Shown here piece after piece: positions 11,930 to 23,697 of a stretch of DNA of 64,000 nt. Numbering within the stretch: the stretch's first letter is position 1; every line of letters begins with the position of its first letter. Origin of the DNA: Erodium maritimum (Eukaryota > Streptophyta > Magnoliopsida > Geraniales > Geraniaceae). The notes beneath the pieces are model-generated. The model ran no database searches, had not been told where the DNA came from, and saw only the letters and a program-made list of their open reading frames with translations. The stretch is taken from the NCBI GenBank assembly GCA_963921825.1, contig OY997594.1, positions 60,001,675 to 60,065,674 on the forward strand, read 5' to 3'. The translations under genes were made by a program, and so were the position numbers.

Positions 11930-14603
11930 TGTAAATACCGCTCCGGTTAAATCTATTAATATTTAAATTTATAGATTGGAACGTCGTTGGTTGGAAAACG
12001 GGTTGAATTTTGGGCCAAATGCAAAAGAAAAAGAAAACAAAACAAAAAAGAAAAGAAAAAGAGGAGAGGGAGCAGACTTGGGCCGGGTCAGGCTTAGGCC
12101 CAGTCAGCAGGACCGAGCCCAAGTCCAAACCACGCGCGCGCAGTCCACAAGCCGGCTCAAGCCCATTCAGCCTACCCTAACCCTAGCACTATTCACACTC
12201 CTTCTTCGTTCAGCCGTCCACGAATCCCGAGACACGCACCTCTCCTCTCTACGATCTCTCTCCTCTCTCGCTCTCTACTTCTCTCTCACTCAGCGCCGCC
12301 CTCGCCAGCACTGTAATCTTCGTCTCCGAGTGCAAATAGAACCACGACGGCCACGGAACCGGGACGCCGCCGCCGAGAACTTCTTCCCCTGGTTCTTCTC
12401 TCCATGGTTCTTCTCTCCCGGGTTCGCACCACGTTGCGCCGGTGACGGAGTAAACGACATGGGTTCGTGCCTCCTTCGTCCCTTTCAGCTTCTCCGACCA
12501 CGCTCACCGGAAATCCCCTCGCTGGCGACGCTGATTTGGGCGAGCTTCGCTGGAACGAAGCCGGCCGGACGCCATCGCTGCTCTCACGCCGTTGAGAACT
12601 CGAGCTCTCACCATATCTGAGCCGGAGGTGGTTGGGTCACACGCCAGCCACCACCACCACCGTTCTGGTCACGCCGGAGCCCTTGCGCCCTTCTCGGCCA
12701 GCTCTGCTCGCCCATCCGAGCATCCCTGACTTCGCCGCCGCCGGACTGGAACATACCCTAGCCTCCCCTCCTTCGTGCTCGAACTGGGCCTCCAGACGAG
12801 ATTCGGGCATTGGGCTAGGACCGATCTCGAACCAGCTGGGCCTTGGGCCAGGCCAGACCAAGTCTCGGCCCAGGCTGGGCCCGGGTCTGGTCAGGTTCGA
12901 GTCTGGTTCCCCGTTCGGGTCTGGACCTGGGTCTGGGTCGGGTCTAGGGCCGATTTTGGGTCAGGTCCGAGTCTGGGTTCTTGACCGAGTCTGATCCGGT
13001 CGGATTCGGGTCCAGTTTTCGGATTCGGGTCGGACAATTTAATTAATTATTTAATTTAAACCAATTAAATTTAAAGGACTTAATTGATAAAATAGAGGAC
13101 TTATTCAGACTGTACCAGGACTGATTATTACCTTTACTTGTTAAAATAAGACTTTGACTTCGCCCGAGAAGGCCGGAGGTAGGCCCGGACGTCAGTAGCT
13201 AGGAGACGTAGTTGTTTATTCTTGAGGTAGGGAATGTAGCGAATACCGGTCTAATTACGGAAAGTTACTAGTATGCATGCTAGGTAATAATAAAACTTGA
13301 AAGGTCCTAGTTGGCATATAGGATGTGATTCACTAGAATAACCGCTTTATATTATATAATAACCGGACGAGTCTTGGTGTGAATATAAGATGTGATTCAG
13401 TAGTGTAGCCGCTTTCAATATTCTGGGAATTGTCGTGCTGGTAGAATGGCCATGTCGAGCCTTAGGTTGTATGCTGATTTAAATGCCTGATCTTGATTGA
13501 GATGCATGTTGTGTGACTTAGTGTCGATAAGATTAAGAGTCAAGTCATAATATATTTGGTGTAACATGTTGTTCCTATGTGTGGCCAAGTGTGCCGTGAT
13601 TGATATGATGTGAATCATTGGTTGTGATATGGTCGGGTGAGTGATAGACCGACGTGACGTGTAATTTTGTTGGGCTTGGAGAGTCGTGTTTGATCTGTGG
13701 CATTACGATGCGTGATACTATCTTGATGTTTGTTCCAAGAGGAGATGTATTCCGGTATGGTACCTACACCGAGGAGGTACGCCGGTGTGGGGTAGTACCT
13801 AGGCCGACGGTGTGGTTCCACGTATGCGCGGTCCCTCGGTGTGTTATTCTGGTATGATGCCTACATCGAGGGGGTATGCCGGTGTAGGACATCTAGGCCG
13901 ACTGTTTGTGATTGGGCCTACGGGTCGTGTTGGGCCGACAGGTTGTATTGGGCCTACGGGTCGTGTTTGGCACTAGGTGTCGTGTTTATGCCCTGACGAT
14001 ATGTGTCCCTTCAGGATGTTTCCGGGAAGATATCTAGGCCGACGCTGTGTGTTCCGGTAGGATATGATGGAGTCGGGCTGTGTACAGCCGATGTGGTTCG
14101 GGGACTGCGGTACGGGACGTGTGCTGGTTTTTTTTTTGTGTTCTACGTTTGCTGTTTAGTAATGTTTTTTTTGTGTGCGTAAGAGGTCGTGTGAGCGCGT
14201 TGTAAGTGTGGTTTTGAGACCCGGTTTGGCAGTTAGTCGTGTTGTACTAGTATGCCCTAATTGGACGGTTACTCGTGGTGTGGACGGATGGTCACAACCT
14301 TAACTACTTTTTCTACTGGGCGAAAGCTCACCCCTTTTACTTAATTGTTTTACAGGTTTTGAGCGGGATCTGTGCTAGTAGGACACAACTGAGCTTGGGA
14401 GCTGGCGAGGGTCTTGTCTAGTAGGTCTAGAGACGTGCAATTATTTGTGAACTAAACCTTATTTATTGGTTTTATGAGCTTTTGACTCTTACGTTTTGGT
14501 TTATTATTATATTTTGAGATTTATCTATTTTAATTTTCCCTTTTATTTATTTATTTTAAGTTCACGTCTCGAGTCCGGCCAAAACCGGATTTGGGGCGTG
14601 ACA
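11930..14603 (+). mobile_element. Tekay-type gypsy LTR C
   Basis: Starts tgtaaataccgctcc after a polypurine tract (11907-11929) and ends ggggcgtgaca at 14603. At 2674 bp it is longer than LTR B because it keeps the GC-rich central block (about 12600-13040) and has a different 3' half with repeated 'ggcctacgggtcgtgt' words near 13910-13970. Small frames at 11976-12994 are within the LTR. It is followed at once by copia sequence in the opposite sense. Confidence 0.85.
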
Positions 14604-15589
14604 ATGGGATATGGGCAGGGAGGCAAGGACCAACCGGCCCAAGGCATTTGTTGGTTCTGCTGCCATGAAAGCCTCGGTGGAGGAGAATTACCAGAACTGG
14701 AACGTGTTTGGGAATGAGATTAGGGTCGGTTGCCTTTGAAGTTGTTGTTGCGGCCCCGACCTCCACGGTTCTTTGAACTACGAAAAACATGATTTGTAGA
14801 TACCTTGGAGCCATGAGAATTAGACCCTGCATTATCACTCGGAAAAGAAGAAGCAAATAGTGTTGAATGGGACGAGAACGAGCTTTATCAAAAGAGGGAA
14901 AAGGATGGCATTGCTGGAGAAGAGTAGCAATGTCGTCATATGCATTAGAGAGACTTGTAACAAGTTGAAGCACAAGTCAACTATTGGAGACCGGAGCTCC
15001 ACAATTCGAGAACTGATCAGATGGGTTTTTAAGCTCCTGACAATAATTAGATACATTTGCAAAATCTTCCAACCGATCTTGAATAAATATTACCCAGAAC
15101 CATCCACACACGAGCAATAGTGATGTTAGGCTCGATAATCATTTGAAGTAAATCAGGGGAAATTGTACCATACATCCATTGGAGCACGACAGCATCTAGA
15201 CGATAATAGAAAACAGCGCATGTGGCCACGACAGACGTAGCTGGAGCAAGCGGAGCAGACGGCGAGGCGCTTGCGTTATCTTTTGCGGTGACGTCGTCCT
15301 TGACAGACTTACAGGTAACGTCCTTGCTGGATGCTTCAGCAACCAGAGTTGCTTCAGAAGAAATGGATTCAGCAGGCGAGAGAGGAGCTGGGTCCGAGAC
15401 CAATGCAACAACAAGAGACGTATCGGATGATTCGGGTAAAATGTGGTAGAGAACGTCATGAACACGGTAGTGTATTATGAAGAGCTCTAACCATGTTGAG
15501 TAGTGACCATTTTCCATCTCTATAACAATAGGAATAACACTCCTTATGTTGGTTACCAAGAGGGTCGGATGAAGTTTTGATTTGGCCAT
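14604..15589 (-). pseudogene. copia gag fragment
   Basis: On the minus strand a frame from ATG 15589 begins MAKSKLHPTLLVTNIRSVIP and includes SWLEL-type and '[15 protein letters not shown]' blocks, characteristic of the copia gag domain (UBN2-like). The frame shifts near 15050 and continues as LQLVTSLSNAYDDIATLLQQ toward 14835, then ends at the LTR C border. Downstream gag and all of pol are missing. A second, shorter copy of its N-terminal part lies at 35423-35656. Confidence 0.7.
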
Positions 15590-15750
15590 GATCAGTGAAC
15601 CGTGCTGCAGAAAAGAGGAGAGGTCTCACGTTTTCACAGAACAACGTGACTGTAGAGAAAAAAGAAAAATAAAAGAAGAAAGTAATAGGAATTGAGGCGG
15701 AAACGTGAAAAGGAATGAGTAGGTTTAGTTTAATTACACTTTTGTTACCA

Positions 15751-15880
15751 TGTCAAAATCATATTCCTTGCCTTTTCTCATTGATGAGTTGTGTTTAAAT
15801 ACAGCCTAATCAAATACAAATATAGGAGATAATACATAATATGTATATACAAAATACAAATATGAATATCTTATCTAACA
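15751..15880 (-). mobile_element. Short (130-bp) copia LTR
   Basis: Read on the minus strand it starts tgttagataagat and ends attttgaca. The purine-rich 'gagggaggaaggtgg' lies directly upstream, as a polypurine tract would, and a damaged primer site (tggtaac.. for tggtatc..) lies downstream before gag. It therefore has internal sequence on both sides. The short length suits Ale/Retrofit-type copia elements. A second copy is at 35800-35930. Confidence 0.65.
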
Positions 15881-17156
15881 CCACCTTCCTCCCTCAACAA
15901 CTGTTCTTCCACTGGTCTTTGTCCATCATCCTCTCCTTTACCACCTGAGCTAAAGATATAACCACCGAAAGAATCACTCTCCTCTGCCCAGTAGCTCTCG
16001 ATCCCCTCTGGCTATCAATCGATGAAGAAGATAAGGTTTCCTACCCAACTACCCGACTCGAGATTGGACCACTTGAGCTATGATTAATATGGATGGGAAA
16101 ATGGGGAAGGTCTCATTTATATCTTAATGGAACTTTTATTAACATATATTCCGTTTTATTACTAGTTCATCTTCAATATTAACTTCTTATTTTAAGAAGG
16201 GGAAACCTCAGATCAGTCCGATAATTTGACATTTTTTCGCACGTAAAGACTGTCCTCACCTTTGTTTTCATGTCCTGACAGTCCACCTTTTCGATAATAT
16301 CAGACAAGGACAAAATATGTAACAGAGCTAACGATAGTATTGGAAAAGTCTAAATTACCCCTAACTATTCTTGCACGTCCTACCAATAATTTGACCTTTT
16401 TTATTTTTTGATCCATGAATTTGAAAAAAATCATATTATTTTTTAATTATCCTTATTTATTTGAAAATATTAATTTCTTTTCATAATTCTTTATTAATCT
16501 TAATTTTAAAAAAATCAGTTTTATTTATTTAAATCAATTTTATTCATAAAAATCAATTTTTATTTATAAAAAATTAATTTCATTTTATTTTTAAAAAATC
16601 ATTTTTACAAAAAGAATTTTTATTTTTAATCTCAATCTCATTCCCTTTTAAACCTTTTCTTTTCGGTATCTTTATTTATGTTAAAACATATTAACAAATA
16701 AATAAAACCAAAGAGGAGCATTTTCTTCTTTTTTAATTATCAATCAACATCAGAGATTCATACGTCCTCACCCGATGTGGTGGTGGAGGGAACGAGAAGT
16801 GAGCAAAGAGGAGCAGCTCCTGGGAAGAGCAGAACCGTCGCTCCATACGTCCTCACCCGATGTGGAGAACTCCGGTGAGGTCACGGGGAAGAAGAGAGAA
16901 ATGACATGATTTAGATGAGGGTTAGAGAGTTTGAATAAGAGAGGATGGGTAGACTTGGTATTTCCAAAAAAGATTTGGACATGTGAGCAGCACATGTATT
17001 TTCCATCCAAAAAAACCATTAAGTTTAACAGTTTTTGTCTTTTTTTTGAAAATGGAAAGTGACTTTCTGTATTGACATAATATCGTGAAAGCTCGACGGT
17101 ACCTACTTGAAAAGCGACCTTTGTCCACTGTACCGAAATGAGGTTACCCATTTTAT

Positions 17157-17310
17157 GAAAGACAAAAGGAGAAGAAGACCCTCTACATTTTATAGTCTTG
17201 ATCGTCAAGCAATCCAAACAGCTTAGATACATAGAAACCGTCTTCATTCCCCACCCATTGATCTTCCAGGAATAAAATGGAATCTTGAGTCCCATAACCT
17301 AACTTCCATT
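17157..17310 (-). pseudogene. Possible LINE ORF2 remnant
   Basis: One minus-strand frame reads FQWKLGYGTQDSILFLEDQW followed by VGNEDGFYVSKLFGLL. This resembles the segment between reverse transcriptase and the zinc-binding region of plant L1 ORF2 proteins (W-x-x-G-x-G-x..FWEDxWLG). The neighbouring frame with an ATG at 17295 looks like a shadow. The same remnant occurs at 36243-36395. Confidence 0.35.
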
Positions 17311-17824
17311 GGAACCCATTTTAACAACACAATTGAATCAAAATAATTTGATTAGATTACTCAATGGAATGTTCTTTTGTTCTTGATGGAATTAGTATAA
17401 TTTGATATCAATAATTTTTATCAGATTATGAAAATGACTAACAATCACTTGACTAGTCGAACGCCCCTCCATACAATTATCCATTCATGTTGGATGAATT
17501 TCGACATTTTTCAAAATCGGTCTTATCTCTTCCTCGCCCGACGAAGAAAGTATAATAGCCCTCGCTTACAATTTGTCATCCACATCGATAAGTTATTTCC
17601 CTAAGCAGATATGCATATTAATTATAGATAAAAAGTATTATGTTTCGTACCATATATGAACTTGTGCATAGTGAAGCCAAATAAATCATAACAAATTGCT
17701 CTATTGAAATGTAATAAAACGGTACGAAATTTCAATATGTAGTCCTATTGGTTCTCATCATATTTTGAGGGAGATTGTATTTCAAAACACACTTCACACT
17801 CTCAATACTGTTCCTCACCTTTAG

Positions 17825-17981
17825 CCACAACTCTTGTTACCAAAGTTAAAGGGAAAAAAAACCAACAACTCTGTTGCTTACAACACAAGTTCCAAAAGCA
17901 AAACTTACCTTCCCCCAACCACCACTTCTGCTTCTAAAGTGGGAACAAAATCAGTTCAACAATTCAAATATGGGGGCAGTG
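17825..17981 (+). pseudogene. LINE ORF1 C-terminal part, upstream half
   Basis: An open frame rich in Lys, Ser and Thr runs into the copia target site and resumes at 26927, continuing to a stop at 27136-27138. The downstream half is acidic (ELDDGSDEDYCDFEEPEEGQ). Such Ser/Lys-rich then acidic ends are usual for plant L1 ORF1. No zinc knuckle is visible, because the N-terminal part is missing. Confidence 0.55.
17977..17981. repeat. 5-bp target duplication, left copy (cagtg)
   Basis: cagtg directly precedes the copia LTR. The same five bases follow the other LTR at 26922-26926. Five base pairs is the standard size for copia integration. Confidence 0.9.
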
Positions 17982-19657
17982 TGTTGGGTCTCGATGGAGG
18001 GTATGAACACATACTTGCAGCGGAAATAACTCGAGACCATGTCATAGAACACTACCAAATATTAGATACACAAGAGAATAAACAATATGGATGTTTCCTT
18101 ACCAACTAGTTCAAGAAAAGGAAGAGAACACCAAAGAAACGATGATCGGCTTGAGTCTCCAAGACGCCTACGTATCCAAATGGAATCAAAGCCACGTAGT
18201 TCTTCTTTAGATGACTCAAGAACACAACAAGAGGGGGGAAAAGTGCCAAACTCGAAATTGTAGTGTGAGAGGGAGAGAAGTTGTGTTTCTATTCTTGTCT
18301 TGTGATTTGTTGTAGGAAAAAGATGACTTAAACCATCAACAACCATCAAGGACAAGTAAGGTGTGAAGCATGGTGTGAAGTAAGACAAGCATGGTGCTAA
18401 GTATGGCAAGACAAGATGGGTTAGGTGGTGAATCACCAACACCTTAATCCTTGTCTTGCTTACTTAGTACTAATTAATCAAGACTTGATTAATTAGTTCC
18501 ATGGGCCTTGGTTGCATGGGCCTTTCATGGGCCTCTTGGAACATGGCCCATGGCCATTCCCAACGAGGTCCCGTGACGTGCTCATCGCCTCCAAGCCTTC
18601 CATACCGGAAATGTCCAACATTATCCGACGCGATCAATCCCAAGACTCCAAGCCTTGTCTTGATCCGTAATGTCCTATTCACTTACGGGCACATGACCCA
18701 AAACCCAGTTTTGGTCATGTCCCGAGACAACTCTCTTTTGGCCATTCTCCATAAATGTGTCAATGAGTTTCATCCTTCGGTGTGACCCTTAGGTCTATGC
18801 ATGTCGATAGATCAACGTAAAATCCCATTTTACTTGATCCTATATAAGTGGCAACTAACGAGACTTTAGTATTGCCTGACACTACATAGCGAATCGAACC
18901 AATCGATTCTAACCTTTCCGTCCTCCCTGTCATTATCCTTTTATCTCCGATATCCTGATTGAGATAAGGCATAGAGCCGTCATCCTTATTATTCTCAATC
19001 ACTGTTCCTTGATATGTGAGATGACTGAATATATGATACCTAGTATCATGTGCATGGCCATGCTATTCTTTCAGTCACTCTCGATCAAGCGGCCGAGAAC
19101 CGATATCTTTCCCATACCTCAGTATGAGGGATAAATCCCTTAGCCGTCTTTCGTGTCACTCATGCAACCCGTCCCCAAGCCAATCCTGGCCGTTATGGAA
19201 GCCCTGTTACGGACAACGTTAGGCTCAGGTCAAACTTAGTTGTTGACTGCATAGTGATCACAAAGACTCCTTGGTCTAAGGATACATGACAAGCTACGAC
19301 ACTGAATATGTTAATGACTCAATCTATGGCACATATTCAGGGCGGGTCGTCCAATATCATGTCCCACATGATATCTATGATCAGACTCCGGAATCCCATT
19401 CCAATGACTAACAGAACGTAAGCCATGAAGAGCCATCTTTCATACTAGTCGCTTCTAGTGAAGCTTTATTGACTAGGGACCCATCGAGTGTGATCCATCT
19501 CGATCTATGGTTCTATTCGCATGGTGGGCATAGATCAGAAATCACATCGATATATTACTCCAACACATAAGTAATAGAAAGCCGCTTTAATCTTATTGCT
19601 AATGATGATATATACATTTGGACATTTATGATTGAACTACGGGCACTAAGACTAACA
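17982..19657 (-). mobile_element. copia 3' LTR
   Basis: On the plus strand it begins tgttgggtctcg and ends gactaaca. It is the 3' LTR in the element's own sense because the polypurine tract adjoins it at 19658. Small frames inside (18062-19002) are repeated exactly in the other LTR and are not genes. Confidence 0.95.
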
Positions 19658-19671
19658 ATCTCCCACTTGCC
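19658..19671 (-). other. copia polypurine tract
   Basis: The minus strand reads gggcaagtgggagat between the polyprotein stop codon and the 3' LTR, the expected position and composition for second-strand priming. Confidence 0.85.
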
Positions 19672-22600
19672 CTAGCTCCAATCTAAACTCCAATCTATTC
19701 CCATTGACCTTACATGCCTCTCATGTTTAGGCAACGATAGTGCCTTAGTCAACGGGTCGGCTATGTTATCATCAGTTGCAATATAGGTGATCTTCACATC
19801 GCCTCGGTTCAGTATCTCTCTGATGAGGTGATATCGCCGCAGTACATGTTTGGATTTGTTATGCGATCTGGGCTCTTTAGCTTGCGCAATAGCCCTTGTG
19901 TTGTCGCAAAATAGGTTCACCGGGCTGGATGGGTTTTTGATTACACCTAACCCTGCCGTGAACTTCCTAATCCACACAGCCTCCTTGGCCGCCTCTGCAG
20001 CCGCTATGTACTCGGCCTCTGTCGTGGAGTCAGCGACGGTGTCTTGCTTCACGCTCTTCCAGCTGAAAGCTCCGCCATTCAGCGTGAACACATATCCTGA
20101 CTGACTTCTAAAGTCATCTGGATCTGTCTGGAAACTAGCGTCTACATATCCATTAACAACTAGTTCAGAATCATCTTTTCCCCCGTACACTAGAAACGCG
20201 TCCTTAGTTCTTCTCAAATATTTGAGAATCGCTTTGACCGCTATCCAGTGTTCCTCACCAGGGTTAGACTGATGTCTGCTGGTACAACTCAAGGCATATG
20301 AGACATCCGGTCTCGTGCATATCATGGAATACATGATCGATCCTACCGCCGAAGCGTATGGGATTCGCATCATTCTTTTCAGCTCATCAGGTGTCTTAGG
20401 ACACTGAGTCTTGCTGAGATGAACGCCATGACGTGCGGGTAAGAGTCCTTTCTTGGAATCAAGCATTGAGAACCTACTCAATACCTTGTTCACATAGGTG
20501 CTTTGACTTAAACCCAAGACCCTCTTGGTGCGATCTCTATATATCTTAATCCCTAAGATATAAGCAGCATCGCCTAAGTCCTTCATTGAGAAACACTTCC
20601 CTAACCAAGCTTTAGTCTCGTGCAAGGTTGGGATGTCGTTTCCAATGAGTAGTATGTCATCGACATACAACACCAGAAAGGTAATCATACCCCCATTTGC
20701 CTTCTTGTAAACGCAAGGTTCATCTTCATTCTTGATAAAGCCAAATCCAATTACAGCTTCATCAAAACGAAGGTTCCAACTCCGAGAAGCTTGTCTCAAT
20801 CCATAAATGGATTTCAACAACTTACAAATCTTTCCCTTATTCTTCGGATCGACAAAACCTTCGGGTTGAGACATATAAACGTCCTCCGACAAATTTCCGT
20901 TTAGGAAAGCGGTTTTGACATCCATTTGCCATATCTCGTAATCGTGATATGCAGCTATGGCAAGAAGAATTCGGATAGATTTGACCATAGCCACTGGGGA
21001 AAAGGTTTCCTCATAGTCAATCCCTTGGATCTGCCTATAACCTTTCGCCACTAGTCGGGCTTTGTAGGTCTGAGGGTTGCCTTCCATGTCCATCTTCACC
21101 TTGAAGATCCATTTGCATCCGATGGTTCTTACACCACCGATGGGATCAACCAGTTCCCAGACTTGGTTGTCCGACATGGATTGCATTTCCTCCCTCATGG
21201 CTCCCAGCCATAACTCAGAGTCGGGTCCGTCCACAGCTTCCTGAAATGTAGCTGGATCATCGTGATCCACCACAAGCTCACCGTCACCTCCAGACACAAA
21301 GTAACCATATCTCGGAGGTGGACGACTAACCCTTTCAGATCGCCTTGGACCTTCTGGAATTGTTGCAGGAACTGGTCCTTGCTCTACGACCATCTCAGGC
21401 TCTTCTACAGGGTTGTCCAGTGGATCAGTTGGATCTGTACCACCCTGAATTTCTTCTAGATGTACAACCCTCCCACTGACGTCTTTGGAAATAAACTCCC
21501 TTTCCATAAAGACCCCACCCCGAGCGACGAACACCGTGTTCTCGCTGGGTTTGTAGAAGTAGTACCCCATTGTTTCTTTGGGATACCCAACGAAGGTGCA
21601 TTTATCAGATCTTGGTTCGAGCTTAGTCGGAACTAAACGTTTCACATAAGCCTCGCAACCCCAAATCTTTAGGAAGGACAAAACGGGCTTTCTCCCGCGC
21701 CATTTCTCAAATGGTGTCCCTTCCACAGCCTTCGTCGGAGCCCGATTCAAAATGAATGCGGCCGTCTCCAGAGCATAACCCCAGAAAGAGATTGGGAGAT
21801 CAGTCCCACTAATCATGGACCGGACCATATCCAATAAAGTCCGATTTCTCCGTTCGGACACACCATTCAATTGTGGTGTTCCGGGAGGAGTCCATTCCGA
21901 AAGGATCCCACTTTCTGCTAGATGATCTAAAAACTCTGTGGTCAAGTATTCTCCACCTCGATCTGATCGAAGTGCTTTAATACTTTTCCCGAGCTGGTTT
22001 TCTACTTCCGTCTTAAACTCTTTGAATTTATCAAAAGCTTCAGACTTATGTCTCATCAAATAGACATAACCATATCTACTGAAGTCGTCAGTAAATGTGA
22101 TAAAGTAGCTAAAACCCCTCCTGGCAAGTGTGCTCATTGGTCCACACACATCCGAGTGTATTAGCCCCAATAAGTCACCCGCCCTTTCACCGCGACCGAT
22201 GAAGGGCGCTTTAGTCAGTTTTCCCATCAAACAAGATTCGCATCTATCAATCGAATGAAATTCGAATGGACTAAGAAGTCCACACTTGTGAAGTGTTGAT
22301 ATGCGTTTCTCGTTTATGTGGCCTAAACGACAATGCCATAAAAGAGTTTGGTCTAAATCATTGGACTTAGACCTCTTGGTATTTACATTATATATAGAGC
22401 TTGAGGCATTGTTATCCATATCCAATATGTACAATCCTCCAACCATTTTGGCGCTAGCATAAAATATATCATTGCATAAAATATTGAAAATCCCATTTCC
22501 AACATCAAAATTGTATCCTTCCTTGTCCAACAAAGAAATAGATACAATATTCCTACTGAAAGTAGGTACACAATATACATTGTTCAAAACAAAAACTAGC

Positions 22601-23697
22601 CCACTTGGCAAAAGAAGACTTATGGATCCTACAGCAGTCGCCACAACTCTAGTCTTGTTGCCCACTCTGAGGTCCACCTCGTCCTTCTTCAAGCTTCTCC
22701 TACCTTCCAGCCACTGCACATTAGTACAAATGTGAGATTCAGCCCCGGTATCCAATACCCATGAATCTTTGGAAGTAGTGAGATTTAGCTCTATAAAGAA
22801 AATACCTGATGAAGGCACAGTCCCACCGCCCTTCTTCAGATCATCCAGAAACTTCCTGCAATCTTTCTTCCAGTGACCAGGCTGTTGACAGTAGAAGCAG
22901 ACATTCTCGACATCCTTCCCCTTCCTTGAGGACTCCCCGGTCCTAGGAGGGTTAGGACGCTTCGGATGCCTCATCTTTCCTGCCAAGTGCATAGGGGCCT
23001 TGCCCTTACCACTAACAGTTCCCTTATTCTTGAAACTGTTTCCCTGTCTGACCATCAGAACATCCTTGGATCCCTGATCCTTGACGTTCTTTTCAGCAGT
23101 TACCAACATTCCATGCAACTCTGAAATGGTCTTGTCCATATCGTGCATATGATAGTTCATGACGAACGTAGCATATGAACGAGGAAGGGAACGCAGAACC
23201 ACATCCGCTGCCATCTCGTTCTCTATCTTAAGACCCAGTCGATTAAGATGTTCGAGATGCCCCTTCATCTTTAGGACATGAGGACCCACGGAGACTCCTG
23301 CTGACATTTTGCAGGAGAGAAGTTCATTAAGGACATTGTATCTCACGATACGTGCCCTTTCCTTGAACATACCCTTTATGATCCCCATCATAGTATAGGG
23401 GTCATCAGAGTACTCCATGAACTGGTCTTGGAGATCAGACTCCATGCAGCCCAGCATAATACATGCCACATCTATAGAATCGCTAAGGTGCTTTTGGTAT
23501 GCATCCTTAACGGCCCTAATGGCATTATTAGCTGGCTCCTCAGGGATAGCCTGGTCTAGGACATATTCTTTGCGCTCGAATTTGAGGACTATCCTCAAGT
23601 TTCTGTCCCAGTCCAAGTAGTTTGTCCCACTTAGCTTGATCCTATCAAGAATGGTTTTTAGTGACAAACTACTATTGTTCGCTGAAGTACTTGCCAT
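19672..23697 (-). CDS. copia Gag-Pol polyprotein, intact (1341 aa)
   Basis: One uninterrupted frame from ATG 23697 to TAG 19672-19674. Domains in order: Gag (about 10-230); zinc knuckle CFYCQQPGHWKKDC at 267-280; aspartic protease with DTG at 316-318; integrase zinc-binding region (LWHCRLGH … CESC, about 453-490); integrase core with D516 (HSDVCGP), D579 (RSDRGGEY) and E615; reverse transcriptase (about 845-1090) with YVDD at 1011-1014; RNase H (about 1180-1320) with D1186 and E1227. The order integrase before reverse transcriptase defines Ty1/copia. Products would form particles, copy the RNA and integrate the DNA. I see no damage. It lies in the order expected between leader and polypurine tract. 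The lineage (Tork- or TAR-like) is not settled by eye. Confidence 0.96.
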   Translation of the reverse strand: MASTSANNSSLSLKTILDRIKLSGTNYLDWDRNLRIVLKFERKEYVLDQAIPEEPANNAIRAVKDAYQKHLSDSIDVACIMLGCMESDLQDQFMEYSDDPYTMMGIIKGMFKERARIVRYNVLNELLSCKMSAGVSVGPHVLKMKGHLEHLNRLGLKIENEMAADVVLRSLPRSYATFVMNYHMHDMDKTISELHGMLVTAEKNVKDQGSKDVLMVRQGNSFKNKGTVSGKGKAPMHLAGKMRHPKRPNPPRTGESSRKGKDVENVCFYCQQPGHWKKDCRKFLDDLKKGGGTVPSSGIFFIELNLTTSKDSWVLDTGAESHICTNVQWLEGRRSLKKDEVDLRVGNKTRVVATAVGSISLLLPSGLVFVLNNVYCVPTFSRNIVSISLLDKEGYNFDVGNGIFNILCNDIFYASAKMVGGLYILDMDNNASSSIYNVNTKRSKSNDLDQTLLWHCRLGHINEKRISTLHKCGLLSPFEFHSIDRCESCLMGKLTKAPFIGRGERAGDLLGLIHSDVCGPMSTLARRGFSYFITFTDDFSRYGYVYLMRHKSEAFDKFKEFKTEVENQLGKSIKALRSDRGGEYLTTEFLDHLAESGILSEWTPPGTPQLNGVSERRNRTLLDMVRSMISGTDLPISFWGYALETAAFILNRAPTKAVEGTPFEKWRGRKPVLSFLKIWGCEAYVKRLVPTKLEPRSDKCTFVGYPKETMGYYFYKPSENTVFVARGGVFMEREFISKDVSGRVVHLEEIQGGTDPTDPLDNPVEEPEMVVEQGPVPATIPEGPRRSERVSRPPPRYGYFVSGGDGELVVDHDDPATFQEAVDGPDSELWLGAMREEMQSMSDNQVWELVDPIGGVRTIGCKWIFKVKMDMEGNPQTYKARLVAKGYRQIQGIDYEETFSPVAMVKSIRILLAIAAYHDYEIWQMDVKTAFLNGNLSEDVYMSQPEGFVDPKNKGKICKLLKSIYGLRQASRSWNLRFDEAVIGFGFIKNEDEPCVYKKANGGMITFLVLYVDDILLIGNDIPTLHETKAWLGKCFSMKDLGDAAYILGIKIYRDRTKRVLGLSQSTYVNKVLSRFSMLDSKKGLLPARHGVHLSKTQCPKTPDELKRMMRIPYASAVGSIMYSMICTRPDVSYALSCTSRHQSNPGEEHWIAVKAILKYLRRTKDAFLVYGGKDDSELVVNGYVDASFQTDPDDFRSQSGYVFTLNGGAFSWKSVKQDTVADSTTEAEYIAAAEAAKEAVWIRKFTAGLGVIKNPSSPVNLFCDNTRAIAQAKEPRSHNKSKHVLRRYHLIREILNRGDVKITYIATDDNIADPLTKALSLPKHERHVRSMGIDWSLDWS

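Larger units (their letters stand above)
15352..17672. repeat. Segmental duplication, copy 1
   Basis: This block is repeated in the same orientation at about 35416-36730. Shared parts are the copia gag start, the 130-bp LTR, the sequence beyond it (15881-16195), and 17157-17672. The stretch 16196-17156 is present only here. It has no supported gene; it is AT-rich, and 'catacgtcctcacccgatgtgg' occurs twice, near 16758 and 16843. From 17320 to 17672 I see no gene. Confidence 0.8.

Noticed and set aside
12300-13000. GC-rich open frames within LTR C as genes
   Set aside because: They lie inside the LTR, are low-complexity, and match the GC-rich segment of LTR A without a conserved frame.
16768-17295. 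175-codon minus-strand frame as a protein gene
   Set aside because: The copy at 36240-36395 has stops in this frame, while a neighbouring frame looks like a LINE ORF2 remnant.
18062-19002. Frames of 70-126 codons inside the copia LTRs
   Set aside because: They recur exactly in the second LTR and have no domain; they are LTR sequence.
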